Below, piece by piece: positions 25,288 to 33,911 of a DNA stretch of 42,317 nucleotides. Numbering within the stretch: position 1 is the first letter of the stretch; each line of letters opens with the position of its first letter. Source of the DNA: Mesorhizobium sp. L2C084A000 (lineage in GTDB: Bacteria; Pseudomonadota; Alphaproteobacteria; Rhizobiales; Rhizobiaceae); the NCBI RefSeq assembly GCF_000502875.1, contig NZ_AYWX01000011.1, forward strand, positions 261,258-303,574, written 5' to 3'. The notes below the pieces were generated by a model that was given only the letters and a program-made list of their open reading frames with translations, had not been told where the DNA came from and made no database searches. Made by a program: the position numbers and the translations under genes.

Positions 25288-25806
25288 ATGGACGAAAAGA
25301 AGGCAGCAATCCTTGGCGAAATACCGCGCCTGCGCCGCTACGCACGCTCGCTTTTGCGCGACCGCGACGCTGCCGACGATCTCGTCCAGGATTGCCTCGA
25401 GCGGGCGCTCGTGCGGCTCGACAATTGGCAGACAGGAGAAAGCCCCCGGAGGTGGCTGTTTACGATCATGCATCATTTGTTCATCGACCAGATGCGCAAG
25501 GTGAACCGTCGCGGCGAGGCGGCGATGTTGCCGCTGGAGGCGGGCGAGGCCGTTGCCCAGCCGGCCGAGCAGATGGAGAGCATTGCCTCGCGCGAGATCA
25601 TCGACGCATTGCAGGCGATCAGCCCCGACCGTCGCGCAGCCCTTGTCATGGTTGCCATCGAAGGTTTTTCCTACGCCGAAGCCGCCAACATTCTGGGCGT
25701 GCCTGCGGGCACGCTGATGTCGCGCATTGCGCGCGGGCGTGAGGAATTGCGCGGGTTGCTGGACGACACGGCGCGCCGCCGGGCGATAAGGATCGTCGAG
25801 AAATGA
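25288..25806 (+). CDS. ECF RNA polymerase sigma factor
   Basis: Extracytoplasmic-function sigma factor of 172 residues from ATG 25288 (MDEKKAAILGEIPRLRRYAR); the frame is open upstream, but that part is not family-like. Region 2 shows DRDAADDLVQDCLERAL and PRRWLFTIMHHLFID, which bind the -10 element. Region 4 shows ISPDRRAALVMVAIEGFSYA and AANILGVPAGTLMSRIARGR, the HTH for the -35. The missing region 3 is normal for ECF factors. Its stop overlaps the start of the anti-sigma gene (ATGA), so the two are made in step. The inducing signal is unknown. Confidence 0.93.
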   Translation: MDEKKAAILGEIPRLRRYARSLLRDRDAADDLVQDCLERALVRLDNWQTGESPRRWLFTIMHHLFIDQMRKVNRRGEAAMLPLEAGEAVAQPAEQMESIASREIIDALQAISPDRRAALVMVAIEGFSYAEAANILGVPAGTLMSRIARGREELRGLLDDTARRRAIRIVEK

Positions 25807-26594
25807 TCCGCCGCGACTTTTCCGAACGTGACATCCACATGGCGCTCGATGGCGAGCTGCCCGGCGATGAGCGCTCGGCCTACGATGCCTGGCTCGACGC
25901 CAATCCCGAGATGAAGGCCAAGAGCGCCCGTTTCACCGCCGACCGAGCGGCGCTGCGTGCCGCCTTCGCCGACGTGCTGGACGAAGCCGTGCCTGCGCGG
26001 TTGCGCAAGGTCGTGCTTGGCGAGACGCCGGTCAAGGCATCTGTGCCACGCTCACGCTGGTGGCTTGCCGCTGCTGCCGCCGTGCTTCTGGTCACTGGCG
26101 GACTTGGTGGCTACTTTGCCGGCATCGATGGCATCGGCCAGGAGGACCCGGCGGAAGATCGGCTGGCCGAGCAGGCAATCGCGGCCCATGTCATCTATGC
26201 CGCCGAAAAGCGGCATGCCGTCGAGGTGCCGGCCAGCGACAAGGACCATCTGCAGACCTGGCTGTCCAACCGGATAGGGCTGAAGCTGGTGGCGCCGGAC
26301 CTGACCGCCGACGGATTCCAGCTGGTCGGCGGCCGGCTGTTGCCGGCAGGCGAGAGCAAGGCCGCCATGCTGCTTTACGAGGACGGCAATGGGCAGCGTA
26401 TCTCGCTGTTCGTCACCACGGAATCGACCGAGAATGCCAAGGGCACCTACGCCGCCGCGCAAGACGGACCCGAGGCCGTCTACTGGCTGGACAAGGGCTA
26501 TGGCTGTGCCGTGGTCGGCTCCTTGCCGCGCGAGCGGTTGGCCGAGGTCGCGAGGAGCGCCTACACGCAACTTGTAAACGGGCTGGCAAGCTGA
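25803..26594 (+). CDS. Anti-sigma factor, single-pass membrane protein
   Basis: A 263-residue partner of the preceding sigma factor. The N-terminal cytoplasmic part contains RDIHMALDGELPGDERSAYD, the anti-sigma domain pattern, but lacks the HxxxCxxC cysteines of the zinc-binding ZAS type. One transmembrane helix (about 86-107, WWLAAAAAVLLVTGGLGGYF) is followed by a periplasmic domain of about 150 residues (for example HAVEVPASDKDHLQTWLSNR and GGRLLPAGESKAAMLLYED). The periplasmic part probably senses an envelope signal. Translation is coupled to the sigma gene. Confidence 0.88.
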   Translation: MIRRDFSERDIHMALDGELPGDERSAYDAWLDANPEMKAKSARFTADRAALRAAFADVLDEAVPARLRKVVLGETPVKASVPRSRWWLAAAAAVLLVTGGLGGYFAGIDGIGQEDPAEDRLAEQAIAAHVIYAAEKRHAVEVPASDKDHLQTWLSNRIGLKLVAPDLTADGFQLVGGRLLPAGESKAAMLLYEDGNGQRISLFVTTESTENAKGTYAAAQDGPEAVYWLDKGYGCAVVGSLPRERLAEVARSAYTQLVNGLAS

Positions 26595-26904
26595 ACGGCA
26601 TCGCTTTTGCCGGTGCCGTCGATGCGCGAATGCTGATCCGGCCGAAGGACCTTTTGCGCCCGTCGGGCCGGCGTCGGATTTGTCACAATTCGGCCCTAAT
26701 CGAGGTGCGATAGCGCTTGATGAATGCCGTCGCATCGCCCCGAAAATCGGAAACGGTTTTTGGAAACCCGAGGCGAAGATTCAAGGTGGTGGAGCGGACT
26801 TCGTGCGCCCAGGTGGACGCCGGTTTTCCCAACGCCCTGGTTGGCGTCAAGGACGTGTTCGAGTAGGGCCATTTCCACCACCAATCGAGGTTTTCTGAAG
26901 CCGC
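26595..26904. other. Intergenic region before the GNAT-peptidase cluster
   Basis: 310 bases with no supportable gene. It holds an imperfect inverted repeat around 26743-26760 (AAAATCG, spacer, CGGTTTT) of a type that recurs in rhizobial intergenic DNA, as far as I remember. A short Arg/Gly-rich open frame crosses it but has no ribosome site. The promoter of the downstream cluster should lie here; I could not fix it. Confidence 0.45.
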
Positions 26905-28008
26905 ATGCCTGCCGAGATCCGCACGGCCCGCGCGTCTGACGTCGATGATCTCGCCGCCATTGAGAAAGCTGTTTTCTCAAGCGACCGTATTTCCCGCCGC
27001 TCCTTCCGCCTGTTCATCGAGCGTGAAACCGCCGAGACGCTGGTCGCCGAAGTCGACGGCCGCGTGGCCGGCTATGCGATCGTGCTGTTTCGCAAGGGCA
27101 GCGGCGTGGCGCGCCTCTACTCGATTGCGACCAGTCCGTTTTTCGGCGGACTGGGTGTCGGCCGCATGCTGCTCGGATCCGCCGAAGATGCCGCCTTCGA
27201 GCACGACCGCATGATGCTGCGCCTCGAAGTTCGCGAGGACAACAGCCGCGCGATCCGCATCTACGAACGGGCCGGTTATCACAAGATCGGCCGTGAGCCC
27301 GGCTACTATGAGGATGGCGAAACGGCACTTCGCTACGAAAAGACCTTGCGTGGCGGCATTCCGATCGCCACCAAGGTTCCGTTCTACCCGCAGACCTGCG
27401 AATTCACCTGCGGCCCGTGCTGCCTGATGATGGCGATGGCCAATTTCGATCGCGGCTTCGTGCCGGATCCGGTCATGGAAATCCGCCTGTGGCGTGAAGC
27501 GACGACCGTCTTCATGATGTCGGGTCCCGGTGGTTGCGAACCGTTCGGCCTTGCTGTCTCGGGCTACGAAAGCGGGCTCGCGGTGGAGATCTACGTTTCC
27601 TTCTATGGCGCGCTGTTCCTGCAATCGGTGCGCAGTGAGGACAAGCGCAGGGTGATGGAACTGGCCCAGGTCGACTTTCGCCGACGCGCGGAACTTTACG
27701 GTATCCCGGTGAATTACCGTGCATTCACAATCGACGATATCCGCGCTGCGATCGCTGGGGGAAAGCTGGTGCTGGTGCTGATCAGCGGCTTCCTGATGTT
27801 CGGCAAGAAGGTGCCGCACTGGGTGCTGGCGATCGGCGATGACGGCGACCATATCCTGATCCACGACCCTTGGGTCGAGGATGAAAGGCAGGAGACCATT
27901 CTTGATGCAGCCAACATTCCCGTGCCTTACGGCATCTTCATGAACATGGCGCAGTTCGGTCGCGATGGACTGCGTGCCGCCATCACTCTGGGAAAGCGTG
28001 ACAGATAA
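26905..28008 (+). CDS. GNAT acetyltransferase fused to a C39-like peptidase domain
   Basis: A two-domain protein of 367 residues. Residues 1-150 are a GNAT N-acetyltransferase (MPAEIRTARASDVDDLAAIE, the acetyl-CoA loop FFGGLGVGRMLL at about 79-90, and DNSRAIRIYERAGYHKIG). Residues 155-350 resemble a papain-like C39/DUF3335 peptidase: QTCEFTCGPCCLMMA with probable nucleophile Cys169, then VPHWVLAIGDDGDHILIHDPW with His305 and Asp321. The triad looks complete. No signal peptide or membrane segment is seen, so it is cytoplasmic. The stop TAA overlaps the ATG of the RimK-like gene (TAATG). Such fusions next to RimK-type ligases have been predicted by comparative genomics to act in peptide ligation or tagging. 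Confidence 0.85.
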   Translation: MPAEIRTARASDVDDLAAIEKAVFSSDRISRRSFRLFIERETAETLVAEVDGRVAGYAIVLFRKGSGVARLYSIATSPFFGGLGVGRMLLGSAEDAAFEHDRMMLRLEVREDNSRAIRIYERAGYHKIGREPGYYEDGETALRYEKTLRGGIPIATKVPFYPQTCEFTCGPCCLMMAMANFDRGFVPDPVMEIRLWREATTVFMMSGPGGCEPFGLAVSGYESGLAVEIYVSFYGALFLQSVRSEDKRRVMELAQVDFRRRAELYGIPVNYRAFTIDDIRAAIAGGKLVLVLISGFLMFGKKVPHWVLAIGDDGDHILIHDPWVEDERQETILDAANIPVPYGIFMNMAQFGRDGLRAAITLGKRDR

Positions 28009-29471
28009 TGACCTGGGTCATCCTTACCGGCAGGCAGAGCGATCTCGACCAGGTGGCGACACCGCACAAGATCATCACCAATCGCGACTATCTCGCGCAT
28101 CCGTCACTGTTTCGCGGCCAGCGGCCGAAGGTCATCAACCTGTCGAACAATTACGCCTACCAGAGCCGCGGCTACTATGCGTCGCTGCTGGCAAGCTCGC
28201 GCGGCCACAAGGTGATCCCGACGGTCGAAACGATGATCGACCTTTCGGAGCGCAAGCTCTATGAACACGCGCTGCCGGAACTGGAGCTGGCGCTCAACAA
28301 ATGCCGCAAGGACCTCGGCGACGTTTTTCCGCAAAAGGTCTGCATCTTCTTCGGCATCGGCCCGTCGAAAATCTGGGACCGCTTCGCCAAACTTCTGTTC
28401 GACTGGTTCCGCGCGCCGGCGCTCGAAGTCCACATCAAGGACAGCGCCGAATGGGCCTCGATCCGCAAGATCGGTTTCCATCCGCTGGCGCGGATGACCG
28501 AGGACGAGGAAAAAAGCTTCATCCAGTGCCTGGAGACCTACACCAACCGCGAATGGCGCGACACCAAGGGCCGCACGCCGGCGCGCTACACCTTCGCCAC
28601 GCTGGTCGACCCGCATGAGGAATTGCCGCCCTCGGAGATATCGTCGCTGCGCTATTGGGCCAAGATCGCCGAGAAGATGGGCGTCGAAATCGAGCCGATC
28701 ACCAAACGGGACCTCGCCAAGCTCGCCAATTACGACGCGCTGTTCATCCGCGAGACCACCTCGATCTCCAACCACACCTATCGTTTCGCCCGCCGCGCCC
28801 AGCAGGAAGGAATGCCGGTGATCGACGATCCGCTGTCGATGATCCGCTGCACCAACAAGGTCTATCTCAACGAGCTGATGGCCTACAACAAGGTGCCGGT
28901 GCCGCCGACGGTGATGATCGCCGGCACCTCGGATCTCGAACTGGCGGCGCAGACCCTGGGCTTTCCGCTGGTGCTGAAGATCCCGGATTCGTCGTTCTCG
29001 CGCGGCGTCAAGAAATGCGCCAATTTCGAGGAACTGAAGACGCTGGCCACCGAATGGCTGGAGGATTCCGACCTTCTGATCGCGCAGAAATTCATTCCGA
29101 CCGAGTATGACTGGCGCGTCGGCGTGCTCGGCGGCCAGCCATTGTTTGCCGTGCACTATCTGATGGCCAAGAAGCACTGGCAGATCGTCAACCACAAGGC
29201 CAACGGCAAGCCCGACCAGGGCGGCATCAAGACCTTCACGCTAAAGGAAACGCCGGCGCATGTCGTCGAGACGGCAGTGAAGGCGGCGCGCTGCATCGGT
29301 GACGGGCTCTATGGAGTCGATCTCAAGGAGACCAAGGACGGCGTCTTCGTCATAGAGGTCAACGACAATCCCAACCTCGACCATGGCTGGGAGGATTCCG
29401 GCGAGAAGGACGAGGTCTGGGTGCGGCTGACGCAGTGGTTCCTGGAGCGGCTGGACCGGCCGGGGCGGTAA
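28008..29471 (+). CDS. RimK-type ATP-grasp ligase with N-terminal RLAN-like domain
   Basis: ATP-grasp carboxylate-amine ligase of 487 residues. The N-terminal 200 residues (MTWVILTGRQSDLDQV, NLSNNYAYQSRGYYASLLA, KVIPTVETMIDLSERKLYEH) match the RLAN extension known from RimK-like proteins. The ATP-grasp region starts near residue 250 (YDALFIRETTSISNH), with the ATP-binding lysine strand VLKIPDSSFSRGVKKC near 322, LIAQKFIPTEYDWRVGVLGG, and the metal-binding end VFVIEVNDNPNLDHGWED near 450. All ATP-grasp landmarks are present. It should join an amino acid or peptide to a carboxylate through an acyl-phosphate. The start overlaps the GNAT-peptidase stop, and a small DUF3303-like gene follows after 18 bases. 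Confidence 0.9.
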   Translation: MTWVILTGRQSDLDQVATPHKIITNRDYLAHPSLFRGQRPKVINLSNNYAYQSRGYYASLLASSRGHKVIPTVETMIDLSERKLYEHALPELELALNKCRKDLGDVFPQKVCIFFGIGPSKIWDRFAKLLFDWFRAPALEVHIKDSAEWASIRKIGFHPLARMTEDEEKSFIQCLETYTNREWRDTKGRTPARYTFATLVDPHEELPPSEISSLRYWAKIAEKMGVEIEPITKRDLAKLANYDALFIRETTSISNHTYRFARRAQQEGMPVIDDPLSMIRCTNKVYLNELMAYNKVPVPPTVMIAGTSDLELAAQTLGFPLVLKIPDSSFSRGVKKCANFEELKTLATEWLEDSDLLIAQKFIPTEYDWRVGVLGGQPLFAVHYLMAKKHWQIVNHKANGKPDQGGIKTFTLKETPAHVVETAVKAARCIGDGLYGVDLKETKDGVFVIEVNDNPNLDHGWEDSGEKDEVWVRLTQWFLERLDRPGR

Positions 29472-29489
29472 TTTGATCGGGGGTAGAAC

Positions 29490-29762
29490 ATGCAGTTCAT
29501 CGTCATCGAGGATTTCACCGGCTGCGATCGCAAGGAGATCTACCGTCGCTTTCGCGACCGGGGCCGCCTGAAGCCGGACGAGCTTCTCGTGCACCACAGC
29601 TGGATCGCGGCGGACATGAGCCGTTGCTTCCTGCTGGTGGAAGCCAATGACGTCACGCTGCTGCAGCGCTGGGTCATCGAATGGGCGGATCTGGTGGAAT
29701 TCGAGATCGTTCCCGTGGCGACAAACAAGGACATGGCTGAGGCATTGAGCGGGCACCTCTGA
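29490..29762 (+). CDS. Small DUF3303-like protein
   Basis: A 90-residue soluble protein, MQFIVIEDFTGCDRKEIYRR at the N-terminus, LLVHHSWIAADMSRCFLLVE in the middle and WADLVEFEIVPVATN near the end. The layout recalls DUF3303, a ferredoxin-like alpha/beta dimer fold. It follows the RimK-like gene by 18 bases and is probably in the same operon. Its job is unknown; it could be an accessory or substrate-binding subunit of the ligase cluster. It is convergent with the LysR gene, 18 bases away. Confidence 0.78.
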   Translation: MQFIVIEDFTGCDRKEIYRRFRDRGRLKPDELLVHHSWIAADMSRCFLLVEANDVTLLQRWVIEWADLVEFEIVPVATNKDMAEALSGHL

Positions 29763-29780
29763 TCATCGCCGCACACTACG

Positions 29781-30692
29781 TCAACGCAGTGCCGGCGAGC
29801 CGACTGCGCGCCGACACTCGTCGATCAGCCACAGGCGAAACGCCGCCACGACATCGCGCCTGGCGCTGCGCTCCGGGATCGTCAGGCAATAGGGCTGGCG
29901 CAGCTCCAGTGCCTGGGCGAGGGGCCTGACAAGTCGGCCGTCTGCCAGCGCCGCGGCACAGTAGATCCCTTGCGCCAGCGCCACGCCCAATCCCGAAATG
30001 GCAAGGTCGAGTGCCGCGCGCGATGAGTTGGCCGAGAGGCCGCGCTGCGCTGCCCGGCCGGGCTCGATGCCGGCCGCCTCGAACCAGTTGTGCCAGGACG
30101 GAAAGGACGCACCAGTCGGTCCCCAGCCCGTGTGGATAAGCGGCAGGCTGGCCAGGCCCTCGGGTTTGATTGTGTCCGCCAGCCCGGGGGCACACACGGG
30201 ATAGACTGCGTCCTGGACGATGTCCTCGGTCGGGTGCTCGCGATAATGCGGCCCATAGGAGAGCCTGATGTCGATCAGTTCACGGTCGAACGGCACCGGG
30301 TCGTCGTCGCCTCTGAGCGATATGTCGACGACGCCATGGCTTGAGGCAAAACCAGCGAGACGCTGCGAAAGCCAACCCATGGCCATGGATGGCGACACCG
30401 ACACCACAAGGCGTGGGCGGAACGTATCGCCGCCCAGCTGGCGCGCGACGCTGCCGATCTCCTGGAAGGCCATGGTCAGCCTGGGCAGCATCTCGACGCC
30501 TGCCTCGGTGAGGACGACGCGCCGGTTGACGCGGTGGAACAGCTTGCGGCCCATCTGCTCCTCGACCGTGCGGATGAGCTGACTGACGGCAGCGGCCGAC
30601 ACCGAAAGCTCTTCCGCCGCCGCGGCAAAGCTGCCTATACGGGCCGCAGCCTCGAAAGCTTGAAGCCCTTTGAGAGAAGGAGGTACGGCCAT
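29781..30692 (-). CDS. LysR-type transcriptional regulator (GcvA-like)
   Basis: LysR regulator of 303 residues from ATG 30692. The winged HTH is LKGLQAFEAAARIGSFAAAA, then LSVSAAAVSQLIRTVEEQMG and KLFHRVNRRVVLTEAG. The C-terminal effector domain shows RPRLVVSVSPSMAMGWLSQR and FDRELIDIRLSYGPHYR, as in GcvA-like proteins. The frame extends two codons to a GTG at 30698. No good Shine-Dalgarno site is seen before the ATG. It is divergent from the desaturase gene, with a perfect palindrome 11 bases upstream of the ATG. It probably represses itself and controls the desaturase. Confidence 0.92.
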   Translation of the reverse strand: MAVPPSLKGLQAFEAAARIGSFAAAAEELSVSAAAVSQLIRTVEEQMGRKLFHRVNRRVVLTEAGVEMLPRLTMAFQEIGSVARQLGGDTFRPRLVVSVSPSMAMGWLSQRLAGFASSHGVVDISLRGDDDPVPFDRELIDIRLSYGPHYREHPTEDIVQDAVYPVCAPGLADTIKPEGLASLPLIHTGWGPTGASFPSWHNWFEAAGIEPGRAAQRGLSANSSRAALDLAISGLGVALAQGIYCAAALADGRLVRPLAQALELRQPYCLTIPERSARRDVVAAFRLWLIDECRRAVGSPALR

Positions 30693-30702
30693 AATCACCG
30701 AA

Positions 30703-30723
30703 TAGATAAGTTCAGCTTATCTA
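30703..30723. promoter_or_regulatory. Perfect palindromic LysR-type operator
   Basis: TAGATAAG, spacer TTCAG, CTTATCTA: two perfect 8-base arms around 5 bases. It contains the T-N11-A core of LysR boxes (TAAG...CTTA). It lies in the divergent LysR-desaturase intergenic space, 11 bases before the LysR ATG and 81 bases before the desaturase GTG. The symmetry is seen; use by this LysR protein is inferred. Confidence 0.75.
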
Positions 30724-30803
30724 GATTGCAGAAATCGTCGTTTTTGGAAAGGTTGTTCATTGGCTACAGTGGGTTCATCAAACTCCAGTCTGGATCGAAG
30801 CAC

Positions 30804-31694
30804 GTGGATCATCGTGACGTAATTTCATCGCTGACGCAGGAGGAGCGCAATCGGCTGACCGCCAAGTCTGATGTTGCGGGCCTCGTTCAGCTTGCTGCTC
30901 ATTGGGGCGCGATCATGGTCGTCGGATCGCTGATCGCCGTCAAGGTGCCGTTCTGGCCACTGCTGATGCTGCCGCAAGGTATCCTCATCGTCTTCCTGTT
31001 CACGCTGCTGCACGAAACGGTCCATCGCACGGCCTTTGAGTCGCAATGGCTGAACGATGCCGTGGCGCGGGTGTGCAGCCTGGCGATCGCGCTGCCGGCG
31101 GACTGGTTTCGCTATTTCCATTTCGCCCACCATCGATACACGCAGGACCCGCAGAACGACCCGGAACTGGCCTTCCCCAAACCGGAGACATGGCGGCAAT
31201 ATCTCGTCCACATATCCGGCATCCCTTTGTGGTGGGGCCACCTCAAGACGCTTTATGCCAATGCGATGGACCGCGGCCGGGAAAGCTACGTTCCGCCAAA
31301 GGGCTATGACAAGGTGCGCATCGAGGCACGCGCCATGATTGCCTTTTACGCCGTGGTCCTTCTGCTGGCCGTCTATTTCCGGCTCTCGGTGCTTCTCTAT
31401 GTCTGGATCTTGCCCGCTCTGTTGGGGCAGCCGTTTCTGCGCCTCTATCTCTTAGCCGAGCACGGCCGTTGTCCGTTCGTCGCCAACATGCTGGAGAACA
31501 CCAGGACCACGCTGACCAACTGGCTGGTCCGCAGGCTGGCGTGGAACATGCCGTTCCATGCCGAGCATCATGCCTATCCAGGCGTGCCGTTTCATCAACT
31601 GCCGCGGTTTCATGCGCTGATCGAGCGGCATCTCAAGGTGGTCGAGCCCGGCTATGTCAGCTTCCACGGCAAATACATCGACACGCTGCGTTGA
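30804..31694 (+). CDS. Membrane fatty acid desaturase family protein
   Basis: Di-iron membrane desaturase/hydroxylase (FA_desaturase family) of about 296 residues. The three histidine boxes are HETVHRTAF, HFAHHRYTQ and HAEHHAYPG, placed as in the family, with hydrophobic helices between them (LIAVKVPFWPLLMLPQGILI, MIAFYAVVLLLAVYF). The substrate is not certain; relatives desaturate fatty acyl chains or small molecules such as dihydrorhizobitoxine. There is no in-frame ATG until 30915, inside the first helix, so GTG 30804 (DHRDVISSLTQEERN) is chosen; TTG codons at 30726-30753 are alternatives. It is likely controlled by the divergent LysR protein. Confidence 0.85.
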   Translation: MDHRDVISSLTQEERNRLTAKSDVAGLVQLAAHWGAIMVVGSLIAVKVPFWPLLMLPQGILIVFLFTLLHETVHRTAFESQWLNDAVARVCSLAIALPADWFRYFHFAHHRYTQDPQNDPELAFPKPETWRQYLVHISGIPLWWGHLKTLYANAMDRGRESYVPPKGYDKVRIEARAMIAFYAVVLLLAVYFRLSVLLYVWILPALLGQPFLRLYLLAEHGRCPFVANMLENTRTTLTNWLVRRLAWNMPFHAEHHAYPGVPFHQLPRFHALIERHLKVVEPGYVSFHGKYIDTLR

Positions 31695-31706
31695 CGATGG
31701 CCGGCC

Positions 31707-33848
31707 TCAGCCGGTCTGGCTGTGGAGCGCTCGGGATTTCAACAGACGCTGGATCTCGGCGGCCGTTGACGGCACGCCGATCAGATAGCCCTGCGCCTCT
31801 GTACAGCCATTGCCGCGCAGGATGTCGAGTTGCGCCTCGGTCTCGACCCCCTCGGCGGTGACAGTGATGCCAAGCTCGGCGCCCAGCCCGATGACGGTGC
31901 GAACGATCGCCGCGGCGTCACGATTGCCCAGGTCGTGGATGAACGAACGATCGATCTTGATCTTGTCGACGGGAAAACGCCTGAGATAGCCGAGCGAAGA
32001 ATAGCCGATGCCGAAATCGTCCAGCGCGATACGGATGCCGAGTTCGCGCAACTGCCGCAGCGTCCTTAGCACCGCCTCGCTTTCGTCCATCAGCACGGTT
32101 TCGGTGATTTCAAGCTCCAACCGACCGGCTGGCACGCCGGAGAAAGCCAGCGCCGAGATGACGCTGCGGGCGAAGCTGCCGCTTTTAAGTTGCACGGCCG
32201 AGACATTGACCGCGACGCGCAGGCCGGCGGGCCAGTCGGCCGCCGCCGTGCAGGCTTTCCTCAGCGCCCATTCGCCAAGCGGCACGATCAATCCGGTGTC
32301 TTCGGCGACCGGAATGAAGCTGTCCGGCGCCACCGTGCCGCGTGTCGGCGAATGCCAGCGCATCAAGGCTTCCGCGCCGACGATCTCCCCGGATGCGATG
32401 TTCATGATGGGCTGGAAATCGAGGTCGAACTCCTGGCGCGGCAGCGCGGTCTCAAGGTCGACCTCCAGCGCACGCCGTGCCTGTACCATTGCGTCCATTC
32501 CGGGTTCGAAGAACCGATACAGATTGCGCCCTTCGCTCTTCGCCCGGTAAAGCGCTGTATCGGCGTTCCTCAGCAGCGTGTCGGCATCTCGGCCGTCGTC
32601 GGGGAAAACCGCGATACCCAGGCTGATTCCGATATGCATCTCGCGGCTCTTGTCGCGGAACGGTTTTCCGATTGTCTCGACGATGCGCTTCGCGAGTTTT
32701 TCAGCACTGGCAATGCCCTTGAAATTGAACTGGATGATGACGAATTCATCGCCGCCGAAGCGGGCGACGACGTCGTTTTCATTATGCAGGCAGCGCTGTA
32801 GTCGCTCGGCCACGCTCTTCAGAAGCCAGTCGCCGGCCGGATGTCCCCAGGTGTCGTTGACCGCCTTGAAGCGATCGAGATCGAGCGAGAAGATCGCCAG
32901 CGGCGTGGCCGCCGTGTCCTCCAGCGCAAGGTCGAGCCGTTCGCGGAACATCGAGCGGTTGGGCAGGCCGGTCAGCATATCGTGATGCGCAAGATGGGTC
33001 ATGCGCTCTTCGGTACGGCGGCGCTCCGTAACATCGTCGAAGGTCGCCACCCAACCGCCGCCGCTCATCGGCTGGCGGGTGACCAGAACCGTCCTGCCGT
33101 CGGTAAGATGCCGATAGGCCGAGTGCATTTTTCTCGCCACCAGGCAGGCCTCGGTCTTGGCGACTTCGCTGTCGACATCGATCTTCGTATAGATGCCGAG
33201 CTCCAGCAATCGTTCGAGCGCGTCGCGGTGCGTTGTTCCAAGCGGGAAGTCCGCCGCGGTGACGTTGTAGAGTTCTAGAAAACGCCCGTTGCGCACGATC
33301 ATCTTGCCGTCGGCGTCATACATCAGCAGGCCTTGCGACATGTTGGCGAGCGCTGCGTCGAAGCGGCGGTGCTGCTCCTTGAGATCCTCTTGCGCGCGGC
33401 GCTGCTCGGTGATGTCTTCATAGATCGAGACCCAGCCGCCCAGAGCCAGAGGGCGGTGCGAGATGCTGACGATGCGGCCGTCCGACAGTGTTTCTTCGTA
33501 GGTCGACGGCTTTGCCTGATCGATATAGGGCTTGCGGATGGCGTAGAGTTCGTCGGCGGTTTGCGAGGCGATGCCGATATCGGCGCTGTGGCGCAGAATG
33601 TCGAGGAACCGGATGCCGGGCCTTATCACGCTGGCTTCGAGGCAAAAGATGTTCAGGTAGTTGCCGTTGCAGATGATCATCCGCTCGTCGGCGTCGAACA
33701 TGCACAGGCCGTGCGACATGTTCTCGACCGCAGCCGAAAAGCGTTGGTTCTGCTCGCGCAGTTCGTCTTCCATGTGGCGGGAGTGGTCCATGCCTTCGGC
33801 CTCCCGTTTCGGGATGGTCGGACCATCCTTGGCATCAGCGACGGGCAT
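31707..33848 (-). CDS. PAS-PAS-GGDEF-EAL cyclic-di-GMP protein
   Basis: A 713-residue cytoplasmic signalling protein with no membrane segment. Two related PAS-like modules (about 25-145 and 150-270) share the pattern AVENMSHGLCMFDADERMII and ALANMSQGLLMYDADGKMIV. The GGDEF domain (about 285-440) has an intact RFGGDEF. The EAL domain (about 455-705) has GAEALMRW, AVNVSAVQL, LELEITETV, DDFGIGYSSLGYL and KIKIDRSF, all expected for active phosphodiesterase. The residue that forms the inhibitory I-site before GGDEF is Asn (NEND) rather than Arg (RxxD), so product inhibition of the cyclase may be absent. It probably makes or breaks c-di-GMP in response to a PAS signal. It is convergent with the desaturase. 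Confidence 0.95.
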   Translation of the reverse strand: MPVADAKDGPTIPKREAEGMDHSRHMEDELREQNQRFSAAVENMSHGLCMFDADERMIICNGNYLNIFCLEASVIRPGIRFLDILRHSADIGIASQTADELYAIRKPYIDQAKPSTYEETLSDGRIVSISHRPLALGGWVSIYEDITEQRRAQEDLKEQHRRFDAALANMSQGLLMYDADGKMIVRNGRFLELYNVTAADFPLGTTHRDALERLLELGIYTKIDVDSEVAKTEACLVARKMHSAYRHLTDGRTVLVTRQPMSGGGWVATFDDVTERRRTEERMTHLAHHDMLTGLPNRSMFRERLDLALEDTAATPLAIFSLDLDRFKAVNDTWGHPAGDWLLKSVAERLQRCLHNENDVVARFGGDEFVIIQFNFKGIASAEKLAKRIVETIGKPFRDKSREMHIGISLGIAVFPDDGRDADTLLRNADTALYRAKSEGRNLYRFFEPGMDAMVQARRALEVDLETALPRQEFDLDFQPIMNIASGEIVGAEALMRWHSPTRGTVAPDSFIPVAEDTGLIVPLGEWALRKACTAAADWPAGLRVAVNVSAVQLKSGSFARSVISALAFSGVPAGRLELEITETVLMDESEAVLRTLRQLRELGIRIALDDFGIGYSSLGYLRRFPVDKIKIDRSFIHDLGNRDAAAIVRTVIGLGAELGITVTAEGVETEAQLDILRGNGCTEAQGYLIGVPSTAAEIQRLLKSRALHSQTG

Positions 33849-33911
33849 GAGCGCGCCTGCGGACCGTGATCGAACGCGCTATTATGGCCGCCGCCGGTTA
33901 ATTTAGCGTTT

